This document shows positions 1-7,779 of a DNA stretch of 64,000 nt, in pieces. Numbering within the stretch: the first letter of the stretch is position 1; every line of letters begins with the position of its first letter. A program made the position numbers and the translations under genes. The notes beneath the pieces were generated by a model that saw only the letters and a list, made by a program, of their open reading frames with translations, was not told the origin of the DNA and made no database searches. The DNA is from Paenibacillus ihumii (GTDB lineage: Bacteria > Bacillota > Bacilli > Paenibacillales > Paenibacillaceae): positions 3,623,674-3,687,673 of the forward strand of contig NZ_LN884299.1 of assembly GCF_001403875.1 (NCBI RefSeq), read 5' to 3'.

Positions 1-910
1 CGCCCTGGAACTCGCCCAACTCCGCACATGTACGTCCTGCCAGCCCGCCGCTGGGATCGAACAATTCGGCCTCTACATAACCGCCCCCCGCATTGCCGGG
101 CTGGGACTGTATCTGCAAATCCGCATGAAGCAGGCCATCGCGATAAGCCCCGTCCAGATCTGTGCGGACAAATAAATCCCGTACATGCAGCTTAGGCACG
201 GTGTATAGATAGACATCCCTGAAAATCCCGGAGAAACGCCAGAAGTCCTGATCCTCCAGCCAGCTGCCCGTGCTGCGCTGATACACCTCAACCGCCAGCT
301 TGTTTATGCCGTCCAGAACGTATGGCGTCAGATCAAACTCCGCCGGCGTAAAGCTATCCTCGCTATAGCCGACGAAGCTGCCGTTGAGCCAGACATAGAA
401 GGCCGATTCTACGCCCTGAAAAGAAATGCCAACGGGCTGATCCCGAAACTTCGCAGGAAGCTCGAACTCCTTCACATAGCTGCCCACCGGGTTCCTCTTA
501 CGGGGAACGGCCGGCGGCCTCAGCTCTTCATGCCCGTCCCATGGATACATCGTATTTACATAATGCGGCTGTCCGAAGCCCTGCAGCTGGATATGCCCCG
601 GTACCTGAATGCTGTCCCACCCGCTGCAGTTGTGCTCCAGCTTGTAGAAATCCACTGGACGGCTATCCGGATGAGCCGAGTAAGCAAATTTCCAGCTCCC
701 GTTGAGGGAATGCCTCATCTCCATGCTTACATCCATGCCAGTGCCCGTACCTAACTTGCTCATATCCCTGCCCATAACCCTGCTCATATCCTTCGCCGCA
801 GCTTCCCTCGTCCTGTAGTACCTATGATCCGAATGGGCCGGCAGCCGATTTACTGCGAATACTTTTACATCACTCAGCCAATCCAAGCTTGGCGTCCTCG
901 CTACTGTCAA
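1..910 (-). CDS. lacZ: Beta-galactosidase, GH2 family, N-terminal part (runs off the window)
   Basis: About 303 N-terminal residues are present; the gene continues beyond base 1. GH2 beta-galactosidases hydrolyse terminal beta-galactosides and are usually near 1000 residues long. The visible part is the sugar-binding jelly-roll domain: NGSWKFAYSAHPD near residue 67, VPGHIQLQGFGQPHYVNTMY, then the family hallmark WLEDQDFWRFSGIFRDVYL. The proposed start is a TTG at 910 with TAGGAG just upstream; an ATG at 724 is an alternative, but it would sit almost on the conserved domain edge. The first 45 or so residues contain a methionine-rich, low-complexity run (several MS, MG and DM pairs) not typical of the family. 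The gene lies downstream of a sugar ABC importer on the same strand, which suggests galactoside uptake and cleavage. The family call is secure; the exact substrate is not. Confidence 0.88.
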   Translation of the reverse strand, partial: MTVARTPSLDWLSDVKVFAVNRLPAHSDHRYYRTREAAAKDMSRVMGRDMSKLGTGTGMDVSMEMRHSLNGSWKFAYSAHPDSRPVDFYKLEHNCSGWDSIQVPGHIQLQGFGQPHYVNTMYPWDGHEELRPPAVPRKRNPVGSYVKEFELPAKFRDQPVGISFQGVESAFYVWLNGSFVGYSEDSFTPAEFDLTPYVLDGINKLAVEVYQRSTGSWLEDQDFWRFSGIFRDVYLYTVPKLHVRDLFVRTDLDGAYRDGLLHADLQIQSQPGNAGGGYVEAELFDPSGGLAGRTCAELGEFQG

Positions 911-1070
911 CTTTATCGCTCCTATCTCTTTATGGTTGTTCTAGGTTGTTCTAGGCTGGTCTTTACTTGGTCTCTTGCTTAATCCTTGCTTAGTCCTTAC
1001 CTCCTCCTTGCTTGCCCCTTGCTCGCTCCTTGCCTGGTCCTTGCTTGCTTCTTACTGACTTCTTACTTGC

Positions 1071-1115
<45 letters not shown>

Positions 1116-1122
1116 CTAACTG

Positions 1123-1947
1123 CTACTTCACTGAACCCATCATTCCCGCCACGAAATGCTTCTGCATCAGGAAGAATACCAGCGCCGTAGGCAGCGTGGC
1201 GATGACAATCGCCAGCATAATGAGGCCGTAATCCGGCGAGTAGCCCGACCCCAGATTGGAGATGAGCAGCGGGATCGTCTTCTGCTCCGGAGATTGCAGC
1301 ACAATGAGCGGCCACAGATAATTGTTCCAGCTTGACATGAACGTTATGATGCCTGCAGCAGCGTAGGTCGTCTTCATCGTTGGCATGAATATTTTGAAAA
1401 AAATACCAAGCTCGCTCAGCCCGTCAATGCGCCCGGCCTCCACCATATCCTTGGGAAACATTTTGGAATTCTGGCGGAAGAAGAAAATCAGGAACGCTGT
1501 CGTAATCGTCGGCAGCATGACCGAAGCCATCGTATCGATCCCAATCGCCGGAACGGTGCCGGAAATATTCGCGAACATCCGGTAGAGCGGGATCATTAGA
1601 GCCGCAAACGGAATCATCATCGATAACAGTAAAATATTGAACACGATGTCCTTCGCCCTGCTGCGAAATATTTCAAAGCCATATCCAGCCAGCGAAGCGA
1701 TGACAATGGCCAAAATCGTCGTCAGCACGGAGATCCTTGCGGAGTTCCATAATGACGTCCATAGGTCGGTCGATTCCGCCAGCTTCGTGAAATTATCCAG
1801 CAAATGATTGCCGGGCAGCAGCCGCCCCTTGGTGACATCGACCGATTTGTTCGTGGCGCTCACGACCATCCACAAGAAGGGGAAAATCGAGACGAAAGCC
1901 GCTCCGCCGAGAAATGCGTAAGTGCCTATCCGCTTCAGCTTCCTCAT
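1123..1947 (-). CDS. Sugar ABC transporter permease, MalG type
   Basis: This 274-residue inner-membrane permease has about six hydrophobic segments, beginning with YAFLGGAAFVSIFPFLWMVV near residue 11. The EAA loop that contacts the ATPase reads VEAGRIDGLSELGIFFKIF near residues 165-183. It is the second permease of a carbohydrate importer (CUT1 family). Its ATG overlaps the stop of the upstream permease by 4 bp, so the two are translationally coupled. No ATPase gene is nearby, which is usual for CUT1 systems that share an MsmX-type ATPase. Neighbouring beta-galactosidase suggests a galactoside or a galactose-containing oligosaccharide as cargo, but that is inference. Confidence 0.93.
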   Translation of the reverse strand: MRKLKRIGTYAFLGGAAFVSIFPFLWMVVSATNKSVDVTKGRLLPGNHLLDNFTKLAESTDLWTSLWNSARISVLTTILAIVIASLAGYGFEIFRSRAKDIVFNILLLSMMIPFAALMIPLYRMFANISGTVPAIGIDTMASVMLPTITTAFLIFFFRQNSKMFPKDMVEAGRIDGLSELGIFFKIFMPTMKTTYAAAGIITFMSSWNNYLWPLIVLQSPEQKTIPLLISNLGSGYSPDYGLIMLAIVIATLPTALVFFLMQKHFVAGMMGSVK

Positions 1948-2837
1948 TTTTTATCACCTGCCACCTTAAATTGAAGAATGGACAACAGAACGATGATGAC
2001 CACAATGGAATAGGATACGGTTGCCGCATATCCGAAGTCCGCCGTGTACTTGAAGGACAGATTGTAAATATACTGCGAGATCGATAACGTCGCGTTGCCG
2101 GGCCCGCCCTTCGTAATGTTCATGACCTCGTCGAACAGCTGCAGCGTACCGATTGTGGAGGTAATCGAGGTAAATAAAATGATCGGCTTCAGCATCGGAA
2201 CAGTGATTTTCGTAAATTGCCTGAATGACGAGGCTCCATCGATCCGCGCGGCTTCATAGATGGAGCTGTCGATATTTTGCAGTGCTGACAAGTAAAAAAT
2301 CATGTTATAGCCGGTCCAGCGCCAGGTAATTGCGATAATGATCGTGATTTTCGCCCAGAACGGATCGGTGATCCACTGGATCGGCTCATGAATAATGGAC
2401 AGCTTCATCAGCAGCGAGTTCACCAGCCCGTCGGCTGCGAACAAATATTTGAATACGACAGAATAAGCAACGAGCGAGGTGACGCACGGCAGGAAGATCG
2501 CCGTCCGGAAGAACCCGCGAAATTTCAGCTTGCTGTCGTTCAGCAGCACCGAAATGAATAAGGCGAGGATAATCATAATCGGAACCTGAACAATCAGGTA
2601 AATAAATGTGTTTGTTAAAGCCGTCAGAAAAGTTTTGTCGGATAGCAGCCTCACATAGTTGTCCCAGCCCGTAAAGGAGAGATTGCTTCCCGTACCGGTC
2701 TTGAAGGACAGGATCAGCGCCTGGACCATAGGATAGAAATAAAAGACCGCAATCATGACCACGGCGATCAGGATGAAGCTCCACCCGGTTAAATGGCTTT
2801 TGGCGCGAATGCTAAGGCCTGTTCTGTCCGCTTTCAT
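1944..2837 (-). CDS. Sugar ABC transporter permease, MalF type
   Basis: This is a CUT1 permease of about 297 residues with six predicted membrane helices and an EAA loop (YEAARIDGASSFRQFTKI). The open frame extends to 2894, but the ATG at 2837 has AAAGGGG about 10 bp upstream and starts MKADRTGLSIR, so I use it. The extra 19 residues of the longer frame have no ribosome binding site. It sits between the binding-protein gene (ends at 3085) and the MalG-type permease, forming the standard binding protein-MalF-MalG order. Partner: a shared ATPase encoded elsewhere. Confidence 0.92.
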   Translation of the reverse strand: MKADRTGLSIRAKSHLTGWSFILIAVVMIAVFYFYPMVQALILSFKTGTGSNLSFTGWDNYVRLLSDKTFLTALTNTFIYLIVQVPIMIILALFISVLLNDSKLKFRGFFRTAIFLPCVTSLVAYSVVFKYLFAADGLVNSLLMKLSIIHEPIQWITDPFWAKITIIIAITWRWTGYNMIFYLSALQNIDSSIYEAARIDGASSFRQFTKITVPMLKPIILFTSITSTIGTLQLFDEVMNITKGGPGNATLSISQYIYNLSFKYTADFGYAATVSYSIVVIIVLLSILQFKVAGDKK

Positions 2838-3033
2838 CGTTAGCAAGAACCCCTTTCTGCCCGTAAGAAAAACGTCTGCCGACGTAATCTCCAAGATGAT
2901 AGACCGCGTTTGGCGGTAGTTCTTCTGGCGATTGTAGAATTGTTCAGCTCCGCTGAAAACTTGTCTAATAATTTCTATGGTTTAAAAGCAACCCCGGGAC
3001 GCTTCGCCTCTTCACCTATGGATCAGCTCAGTG

Positions 3034-3050
3034 CCCCGGAGTTTTCCGGG
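3034..3050 (-). other. Stem-loop between binding protein and permease genes
   Basis: CCCGGA and TCCGGG pair around a 4-base loop in the 247-bp gap between the binding-protein stop (3085) and the permease start (2837). There is no T run after it on the minus strand, so it is more likely an RNA-processing or attenuation stem than a full terminator. Such stems often allow more binding protein than permease to be made. Confidence 0.4.
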
Positions 3051-3084
3051 TTATTGTTATGGAACGAACGGGGAACCCGCCGCG

Positions 3085-4401
3085 TTATTTAACCTGAGCT
3101 TCTGCTTGGGCCTGCGCGTCGCTTAACACTTGATCGATACTCTTGCCGTTCAAATAATTCTGCATTTCGACGATCAGGATATCCTCGATCGCATACGTGG
3201 AAATTCCGTAGTTCACCTTCGGAATCTCAGCCGTCCAGGCTGCAAAGTCGTTGACGATCTGCTGACCGCCGAAGAAATCATCCGGCTTCGAATAAGCTTC
3301 GCCGGAGGCGGCCGCCTTCAGCGTCCCGATCGCGCCGACGTTCGTCAGCAGGTTCTGGTACATCTCTACGTCCGATCCGAACGTCTCAGCCAGGAAATCC
3401 GCAGCCGTCTCCGCGCCCGGTATATTCATAACGTACCAGGAGCTCCCCCCTAAGTTCGTCGCGTGAACGGAATTTGGCGTTTGCGGCAGCTTAGGGATCG
3501 GCAGGATGGCCCATTGTCCGGCCTGGGAGGCCTCCGCCTTGACGGACGGCGTAATCCAGTTGCCTGTCGGTACGGTAGCTACATCCCCATTATTGATATT
3601 GGCGATGAATTGGCTCCAGTCCGCGTTGACCTTAACAACGTTGGCCTCCATCATTTCCTTGTACAGCTCAAACGCTTCCTTCAGCGCCGCGTTGCCCGCC
3701 AGATCAGGCGTCTTGCCGTCCTCTGCCAAATACCATGAGCCGCCGGACTGAATCATCATGCGAATAATTCCCAGGTCGTTCGGGTCAAGGGTGATGATGT
3801 CTTTACCGGTTTTCTCCTTGATGACCTTCCCGATCTCGATATACTGCTTCCAGTCGATATTCTTCAAATCGTCCAGCGTATACCCCGCCTGCTCGATGTA
3901 ATCCTTGCGGACATACATGCCCGTTACCCCAGAATCGAACGGAACGCCATATTGCTTGCCGTCCAGGCTGGTCGGCCCGATCTTGTAATCCGCAAAATCC
4001 TCAGCGCGGATCGTGCCGCTCAGATCATAGAACGCATCGGGGTAGGATTGCAGGAATCCCTGGGCCCGGTAGTCTTCGATCAGCACAATGTTGGGCAGCC
4101 CCTTCGTCGTGCCGGAGTTCAGCCCCGTGTTCAGCTTCTGAATGATATCCGCCTGTGCGAATTCCACAATGTTGATTTTGGCATCGGGATTCTTCTTGCT
4201 GTACGCTTCCTTTGCGATGTTCAGCGCGGCAATATTGAACGCCGGATCCCAGGCCCAAATCGTGATTTCCTCCGCCTTGCTGCCGGAGTCGCTCCCGCCG
4301 CTATTGCCTCCGCTTACCGCCGGCTCTTTACCGCCTCCGCCGGATGAACAGCCCGCCAGCAGCACCATGCAGCTCAGGAATAATGCCAGTACCTTCTTCA
4401 T
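3085..4401 (-). CDS. Sugar ABC transporter substrate-binding lipoprotein
   Basis: This 438-residue protein starts with a lipoprotein signal (lipobox LLAGC, Cys at about residue 18), followed by a Gly/Ser-rich linker and a mature part beginning EEITIWAWDPAFNIAAL, typical of CUT1 family-1 extracellular binding proteins. It is anchored outside the membrane and delivers sugar to the two permeases downstream. The ATG has AAAGGGG upstream at good spacing. A cre-like CcpA site at 4462-4475 lies just upstream, so glucose repression is likely. The two-component system at 5587-9347, upstream on the same strand, is the probable inducer. Confidence 0.93.
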   Translation of the reverse strand: MKKVLALFLSCMVLLAGCSSGGGGKEPAVSGGNSGGSDSGSKAEEITIWAWDPAFNIAALNIAKEAYSKKNPDAKINIVEFAQADIIQKLNTGLNSGTTKGLPNIVLIEDYRAQGFLQSYPDAFYDLSGTIRAEDFADYKIGPTSLDGKQYGVPFDSGVTGMYVRKDYIEQAGYTLDDLKNIDWKQYIEIGKVIKEKTGKDIITLDPNDLGIIRMMIQSGGSWYLAEDGKTPDLAGNAALKEAFELYKEMMEANVVKVNADWSQFIANINNGDVATVPTGNWITPSVKAEASQAGQWAILPIPKLPQTPNSVHATNLGGSSWYVMNIPGAETAADFLAETFGSDVEMYQNLLTNVGAIGTLKAAASGEAYSKPDDFFGGQQIVNDFAAWTAEIPKVNYGISTYAIEDILIVEMQNYLNGKSIDQVLSDAQAQAEAQVK

Positions 4402-4461
4402 CGTGTTTCAGCCCCTTTGATCATGTATAAGTTCTCTTTCCCCTGTCGGCGCCGCTTTCTT

Positions 4462-4475
4462 TGCAAACGCTTACC
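4462..4475 (-). promoter_or_regulatory. cre-like CcpA operator upstream of the sugar-binding protein
   Basis: TGCAAACGCTTACC matches the cre consensus TGWAANCGNTNWCA at all but two defined positions and retains the central CG core. It lies 61 bp upstream of the ATG at 4401, where CcpA bound to HPr-Ser-P could block transcription of the importer. The match was made by eye. Confidence 0.65.
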
Positions 4476-4699
4476 ACAGGGCCTGAATTTATCGTAGCAC
4501 CGGGCAGTACGACAGCGTTAGCAATTCCTTTAGTGAGATTTGTGATTTTATCGTCCGTATGAATGCGCTTTCATACCGTGTCTGTCTTTTCTTTGGATTT
4601 TGGTCATTTTATTGGCTTTCTTCTGAGCTGCTTTATTCTAAGCTGTTCCACATCATTGACTTTCTTCTGAGCTGTCCTTGCACATCCATGTTAATCGTT

Positions 4700-4925
4700 C
4701 AATTTTCAGTCGATGAATTGTTCGGTATTCACTGTTCGGTGTGTGATAGATGGATTGCTCACTTTTCGGTGTTCACTGTTTGGTGTTCGCTGTGCGGTGT
4801 CGGTAGATGGACTGTTCGGTGTTCATTGTTCGCTTTTCACCCTGTTGACTGTTTGGTGTGCGATAGAAGGATTGCTCTCTGTTCGGTGTTCACCGTTCAC
4901 TGTTTGCTGTTCGCTGTACAATAGA
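4700..4925. repeat. Degenerate repeats built on GTTCGGTGTTCACT
   Basis: Variants of GTTCGGTGTTCACT, GTTTGGTGT and GTTCGCTGT recur through about 225 bp. A longer unit recurs too: GATAGATGGATTGCTC at about 4746, GATAGAAGGATTGCTC at about 4862 and AATAGATGGATT near 4920. This suggests two or three decayed copies of a unit of about 110 bp. Overlapping short plus-strand ORFs are rich in Cys, Val and Phe and are artefacts of the repeat. Confidence 0.7.
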
Positions 4926-5126
4926 TGGATTTATAGTAGTTAGTTTTTGCAGCAATGAAATGAAAATAGATTTAAATGGATTTCATGTCGTTAGAAGAAG
5001 AGATTAGCCAATAATTCGCTGAATTCTTTAGTTTAGTTGCATTAATTCCATCTAGCTCGTTGAAAAATTTGTTTAGAGCATAACTAAATGCATGAATTCC
5101 ATTTAGTGTGCGAAACAGCTTGAGAG

Positions 5127-5410
5127 TACAACATAGGTTGGAGTACAGCATGGCTGGAGTACAGCATGGCTGGAGTACAGCATGGCTGGAGTACAGCATG
5201 GCTGGAGTACAGCATGGCTAGAGCACAGCATGGCTGGAGTACAGCATGGCTGGAGCACAGCATGGCTGGAGTACAGCATGGCTGGAGCACAGCATGGCTG
5301 GAGCACAGCATGGCTGGAGTACAGCATGGCTGGAGCACAGCATGGCTAGAGCACAGCATGGCTGGAGTACAGCATGGCTGGAGTACAGCATGGCTAGAGC
5401 ACAGCACAGC
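5127..5410. repeat. 16-bp tandem repeat array, 16 units plus decayed ends
   Basis: The unit is CATGGCTGGAGYACAG. CATGGCT recurs in perfect 16-bp register from 5149 to 5389, which gives 16 copies, with partial decayed units at both ends. Variation is limited to TAC versus CAC and CTGG versus CTAG. Each unit contains the small palindrome CAGC-ATG-GCTG, so the array is a row of regularly spaced dyads about 1.5 helical turns apart. The period is not a multiple of three, and long ORFs appear on both strands simply because the unit lacks stops. There are no spacers, so it is not a CRISPR. Confidence 0.95.
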
Positions 5411-5586
5411 TTAGAGCACACGGCTAGAGAGTACAACACTGCTCGAGAGTACAGGATAGCTTAAGTACAACAGCCTAAAAAATAACTGTTCCGCTTACGC
5501 TAGCTCCAACTGTATCCGCAGTATTTTATTTAAATCTTAATCGGTAGTATTCGGTGTACAGTTAATAAGCTGAATTGTAATTGAAA

Positions 5587-7779
5587 TTAATTTGATGCAA
5601 TAAGCGGCAGCGTCACGCGGACTCGGGTGCCCTCACCAATCTTGCTCGTAATCGTTACACCATACTCCTCCCCATAGAGCAGCCGGATGCGGTCGTTGAC
5701 GTTGGCCACGCCGATGCCCGAGAACAGCTTGCGCGAGCCTCTGGGTTTCAGCCCAGCCTGGGCCTGGCAAGCATTTGCTTGGGACGCTTGACCAAGCTTG
5801 CAGGCTGCCGATTCGGCCTGGTCAGCCGTGCTAGCTTCCAATCCAGTCGTGTGCCCAACCTCAAGATCCTCAAGTCCAGTCGTAAAGCCAACATTGTGAG
5901 CTTTCATCCCAGTCGTTTGATCGATATTGACAGCATTTGTTCCAGCCGTCTGACCAACCTCACGGCCTTCCACTCCAGCCTTGCAGCTAACATCATCAGC
6001 TCGAAATCCTGCCGTATAGCTAACCTTGGAAGCTTTCGCTCCAACCATGTGACCCGCATTTCGGTCGCCCGTTCCAGACAAACCGTCAAGTTTATCGCTT
6101 TCCAGTTCAGACATATCGGCACCAGCCTTTGACTCAACAGCCGCCTTAGCCGCCTGTCCGGCTCTGCCTTCCACCCCATATTCAAGCTCAAACGCCGCCA
6201 TATCCATGCCATCACCGTTGTCAGCCACCTCGCAGATCAATTTCTGCCCCTCCTTCGCCACCAGCACATGAATCACGCCTTCCCCCTTTACATTGAAGGC
6301 ATGGAAAAAAGCATTCTCCATAAACGGCTGGATCATCAGCTTCGGCACCTGGTAATGCGCACAGTCCGGCGCGATGTAATAGTTCACCCGAATCCGCTCC
6401 CCATAGCGGATATGGTTGATGAACACATAGGCTTTCAGATTTGCCAGCTCCTGCTCTACAGTAATTGTCTCGCTGACATTGCTGATCGTATTTTGCAGCA
6501 GTGAAATTAGCGCATGGATCGTCTCCACCGCTTTATCCTTGCTGCCCTGCTGAACCAGGAATTTAACCGAAGCTAACGTATTGTAAAGAAAATGAGGATT
6601 GATCTGCTGCTGCAAAGCAGCAAGCTCCGCCTTCCGCTGCCCCTTCTGCGTCTCCATAAGCTTGTCGACGTATTCATGGATCTCGTCAAGCATATAGTTA
6701 TAAGCCCGGCCAAGCTCGCGAATTTCATAGCCGCCAGAAACGTTGACGTAGTTATGAAAATTCCGCCGGGTCACCTTCGACATCTGCCGGGCCAGCAGGG
6801 TGAGGGAGCGCGTCATTTTTCGTGAGATCAAGAATACCACCGCCAAGGCCACCAGTACGATCACCAGGCAAATGAACACGACGCTTCGCGTATTAACCAT
6901 TTGACCAAGCACCATCTGCTGGTCGATCAGATTTACAAGGTAGAAATCGTAAGACGGCAAGTACTCGGCCAGCATGAGCTGATCCTTGCCCATGAGGTTC
7001 ACTTTTTTAACGTCTAATCCCTGTTCCTCAATCTCCTCCGCGTAGGACAGCAGCTCGATGCCGCTCAGCCCGGTCAAATCCGGTAAATTGCTCGTCATCA
7101 CCGTTCCGCTCCGGTCCAAAATGACGACATCGCTGCCCTCGCTCGTAAAGCTGCTGTAGAAAGGCTTGAAATCGTTCTCGTCAATGACGATGTAGAGCAT
7201 GCCGTATTCCTGGCCCGTCGTCCGCTCCAGCAGCACCTTGGTTGCTACGATGAACTGCCGGCCTGCCGCGTCGCGGTACATTTGATACATCAGCTTGTCC
7301 GGATGTGCCTTCGCCTTGGCCGTAATCTCGCTTTGCTGCAGCTCTAGGGCCGACGGCTTGGCTACGTTGACATTACCGGAATAGCTCCGACCGTTCTTCC
7401 CGACGATCGCGACCCCGACGGAATAAGCATCCACCATCGATTGTACCCGTTTCATTTGTTGGGTCATGTTGTAATATGAGTTCATCACGCGGATGGATTG
7501 CCCCGCCTCCGGCTCCGTCAGAAAGGTCTTCAGCGTTCCGCTCTGCTGAGCCTGATTGGCTGCCAAAACAATCGAATAGTGAAACGATTCAAAATTGTTA
7601 TGAATCTGATGAATAACTTTAGAATTCGTAATGCTGAAGGTCTCCAGGAACAACTGCTCCGACATGCGCAGATTTGTCCACACAACGGACACCGTGATCG
7701 TTACAATGCAAATGACCATAACGACAAACAGTTTGATAAATAAACCATGAAATTTCAGCCGCTCCAGCATTGCCCTCAT
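5587..7779 (-). CDS. Sensor histidine kinase, YesM type, with a repeat-filled insert in the ATPase domain
   Basis: This 730-residue membrane kinase has TM1 near residues 13-35, an extracellular sensor region, TM2 near 300-318 and a HAMP region to about 371. The histidine-kinase box QQINPHFLYNTL puts the phospho-accepting His at 396. The HATPase domain shows an N box (QPFMENAFFHA, about 484), G1 (DNGDGMD, 520-526) and G2 (GIGVANVNDRIRL, about 688). YesM-type kinases are normally near 580-600 residues. The excess is a stretch of about 158 residues between G1 and G2 (527-684), including seven 11-residue repeats. Its ATG overlaps the response-regulator stop by 4 bp. It probably senses the sugar imported by the system at 1123-4401. 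Confidence 0.93.
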   Translation of the reverse strand: MRAMLERLKFHGLFIKLFVVMVICIVTITVSVVWTNLRMSEQLFLETFSITNSKVIHQIHNNFESFHYSIVLAANQAQQSGTLKTFLTEPEAGQSIRVMNSYYNMTQQMKRVQSMVDAYSVGVAIVGKNGRSYSGNVNVAKPSALELQQSEITAKAKAHPDKLMYQMYRDAAGRQFIVATKVLLERTTGQEYGMLYIVIDENDFKPFYSSFTSEGSDVVILDRSGTVMTSNLPDLTGLSGIELLSYAEEIEEQGLDVKKVNLMGKDQLMLAEYLPSYDFYLVNLIDQQMVLGQMVNTRSVVFICLVIVLVALAVVFLISRKMTRSLTLLARQMSKVTRRNFHNYVNVSGGYEIRELGRAYNYMLDEIHEYVDKLMETQKGQRKAELAALQQQINPHFLYNTLASVKFLVQQGSKDKAVETIHALISLLQNTISNVSETITVEQELANLKAYVFINHIRYGERIRVNYYIAPDCAHYQVPKLMIQPFMENAFFHAFNVKGEGVIHVLVAKEGQKLICEVADNGDGMDMAAFELEYGVEGRAGQAAKAAVESKAGADMSELESDKLDGLSGTGDRNAGHMVGAKASKVSYTAGFRADDVSCKAGVEGREVGQTAGTNAVNIDQTTGMKAHNVGFTTGLEDLEVGHTTGLEASTADQAESAACKLGQASQANACQAQAGLKPRGSRKLFSGIGVANVNDRIRLLYGEEYGVTITSKIGEGTRVRVTLPLIASN
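5834..6064 (-). repeat. 33-bp coding repeats inside the sensor kinase
   Basis: Seven consecutive 33-bp units encode 11-residue repeats with the loose pattern G-x-x-A-x-x-V-G-x-T-T, for example GTNAVNIDQTT, GMKAHNVGFTT and GLEDLEVGHTT. They cover roughly kinase residues 573-649. Units differ at several bases, but the period holds exactly, so the repeat has stayed in frame. The opposite strand is also open for 117 codons here, which is a by-product. Confidence 0.85.

Larger units (their letters stand above)
4402..5586. other. Long intergenic gap, repeat-filled
   Basis: This 1.2-kb gap separates the 3' end of the sensor kinase gene from the importer promoter. Next to 4401 it holds a ribosome binding site and the cre-like site. 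From 4700 to 4925 it holds degenerate repeats, and from 5127 to 5410 a 16-bp tandem array. The remaining parts, about 4480-4700 and 4926-5126, are AT-rich. I see no credible gene or RNA gene in it. Confidence 0.8.

Noticed and set aside
5127..5410. 16-bp array considered as a CRISPR
   Set aside because: Units are directly adjacent without spacers, too short, and no cas genes are near.
5166..5464. Long plus- and minus-strand ORFs rich in AGVQHGWSTAWLE-type repeats
   Set aside because: They arise from the 16-bp array, which lacks stops on both strands. The period is not a multiple of three, several frames are open at once, and there is no ribosome binding site.
5779..6132. 117-codon plus-strand ORF antisense to the kinase repeats
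   Set aside because: Created by the 33-bp repeat, which lacks stops on the opposite strand; no start signal.
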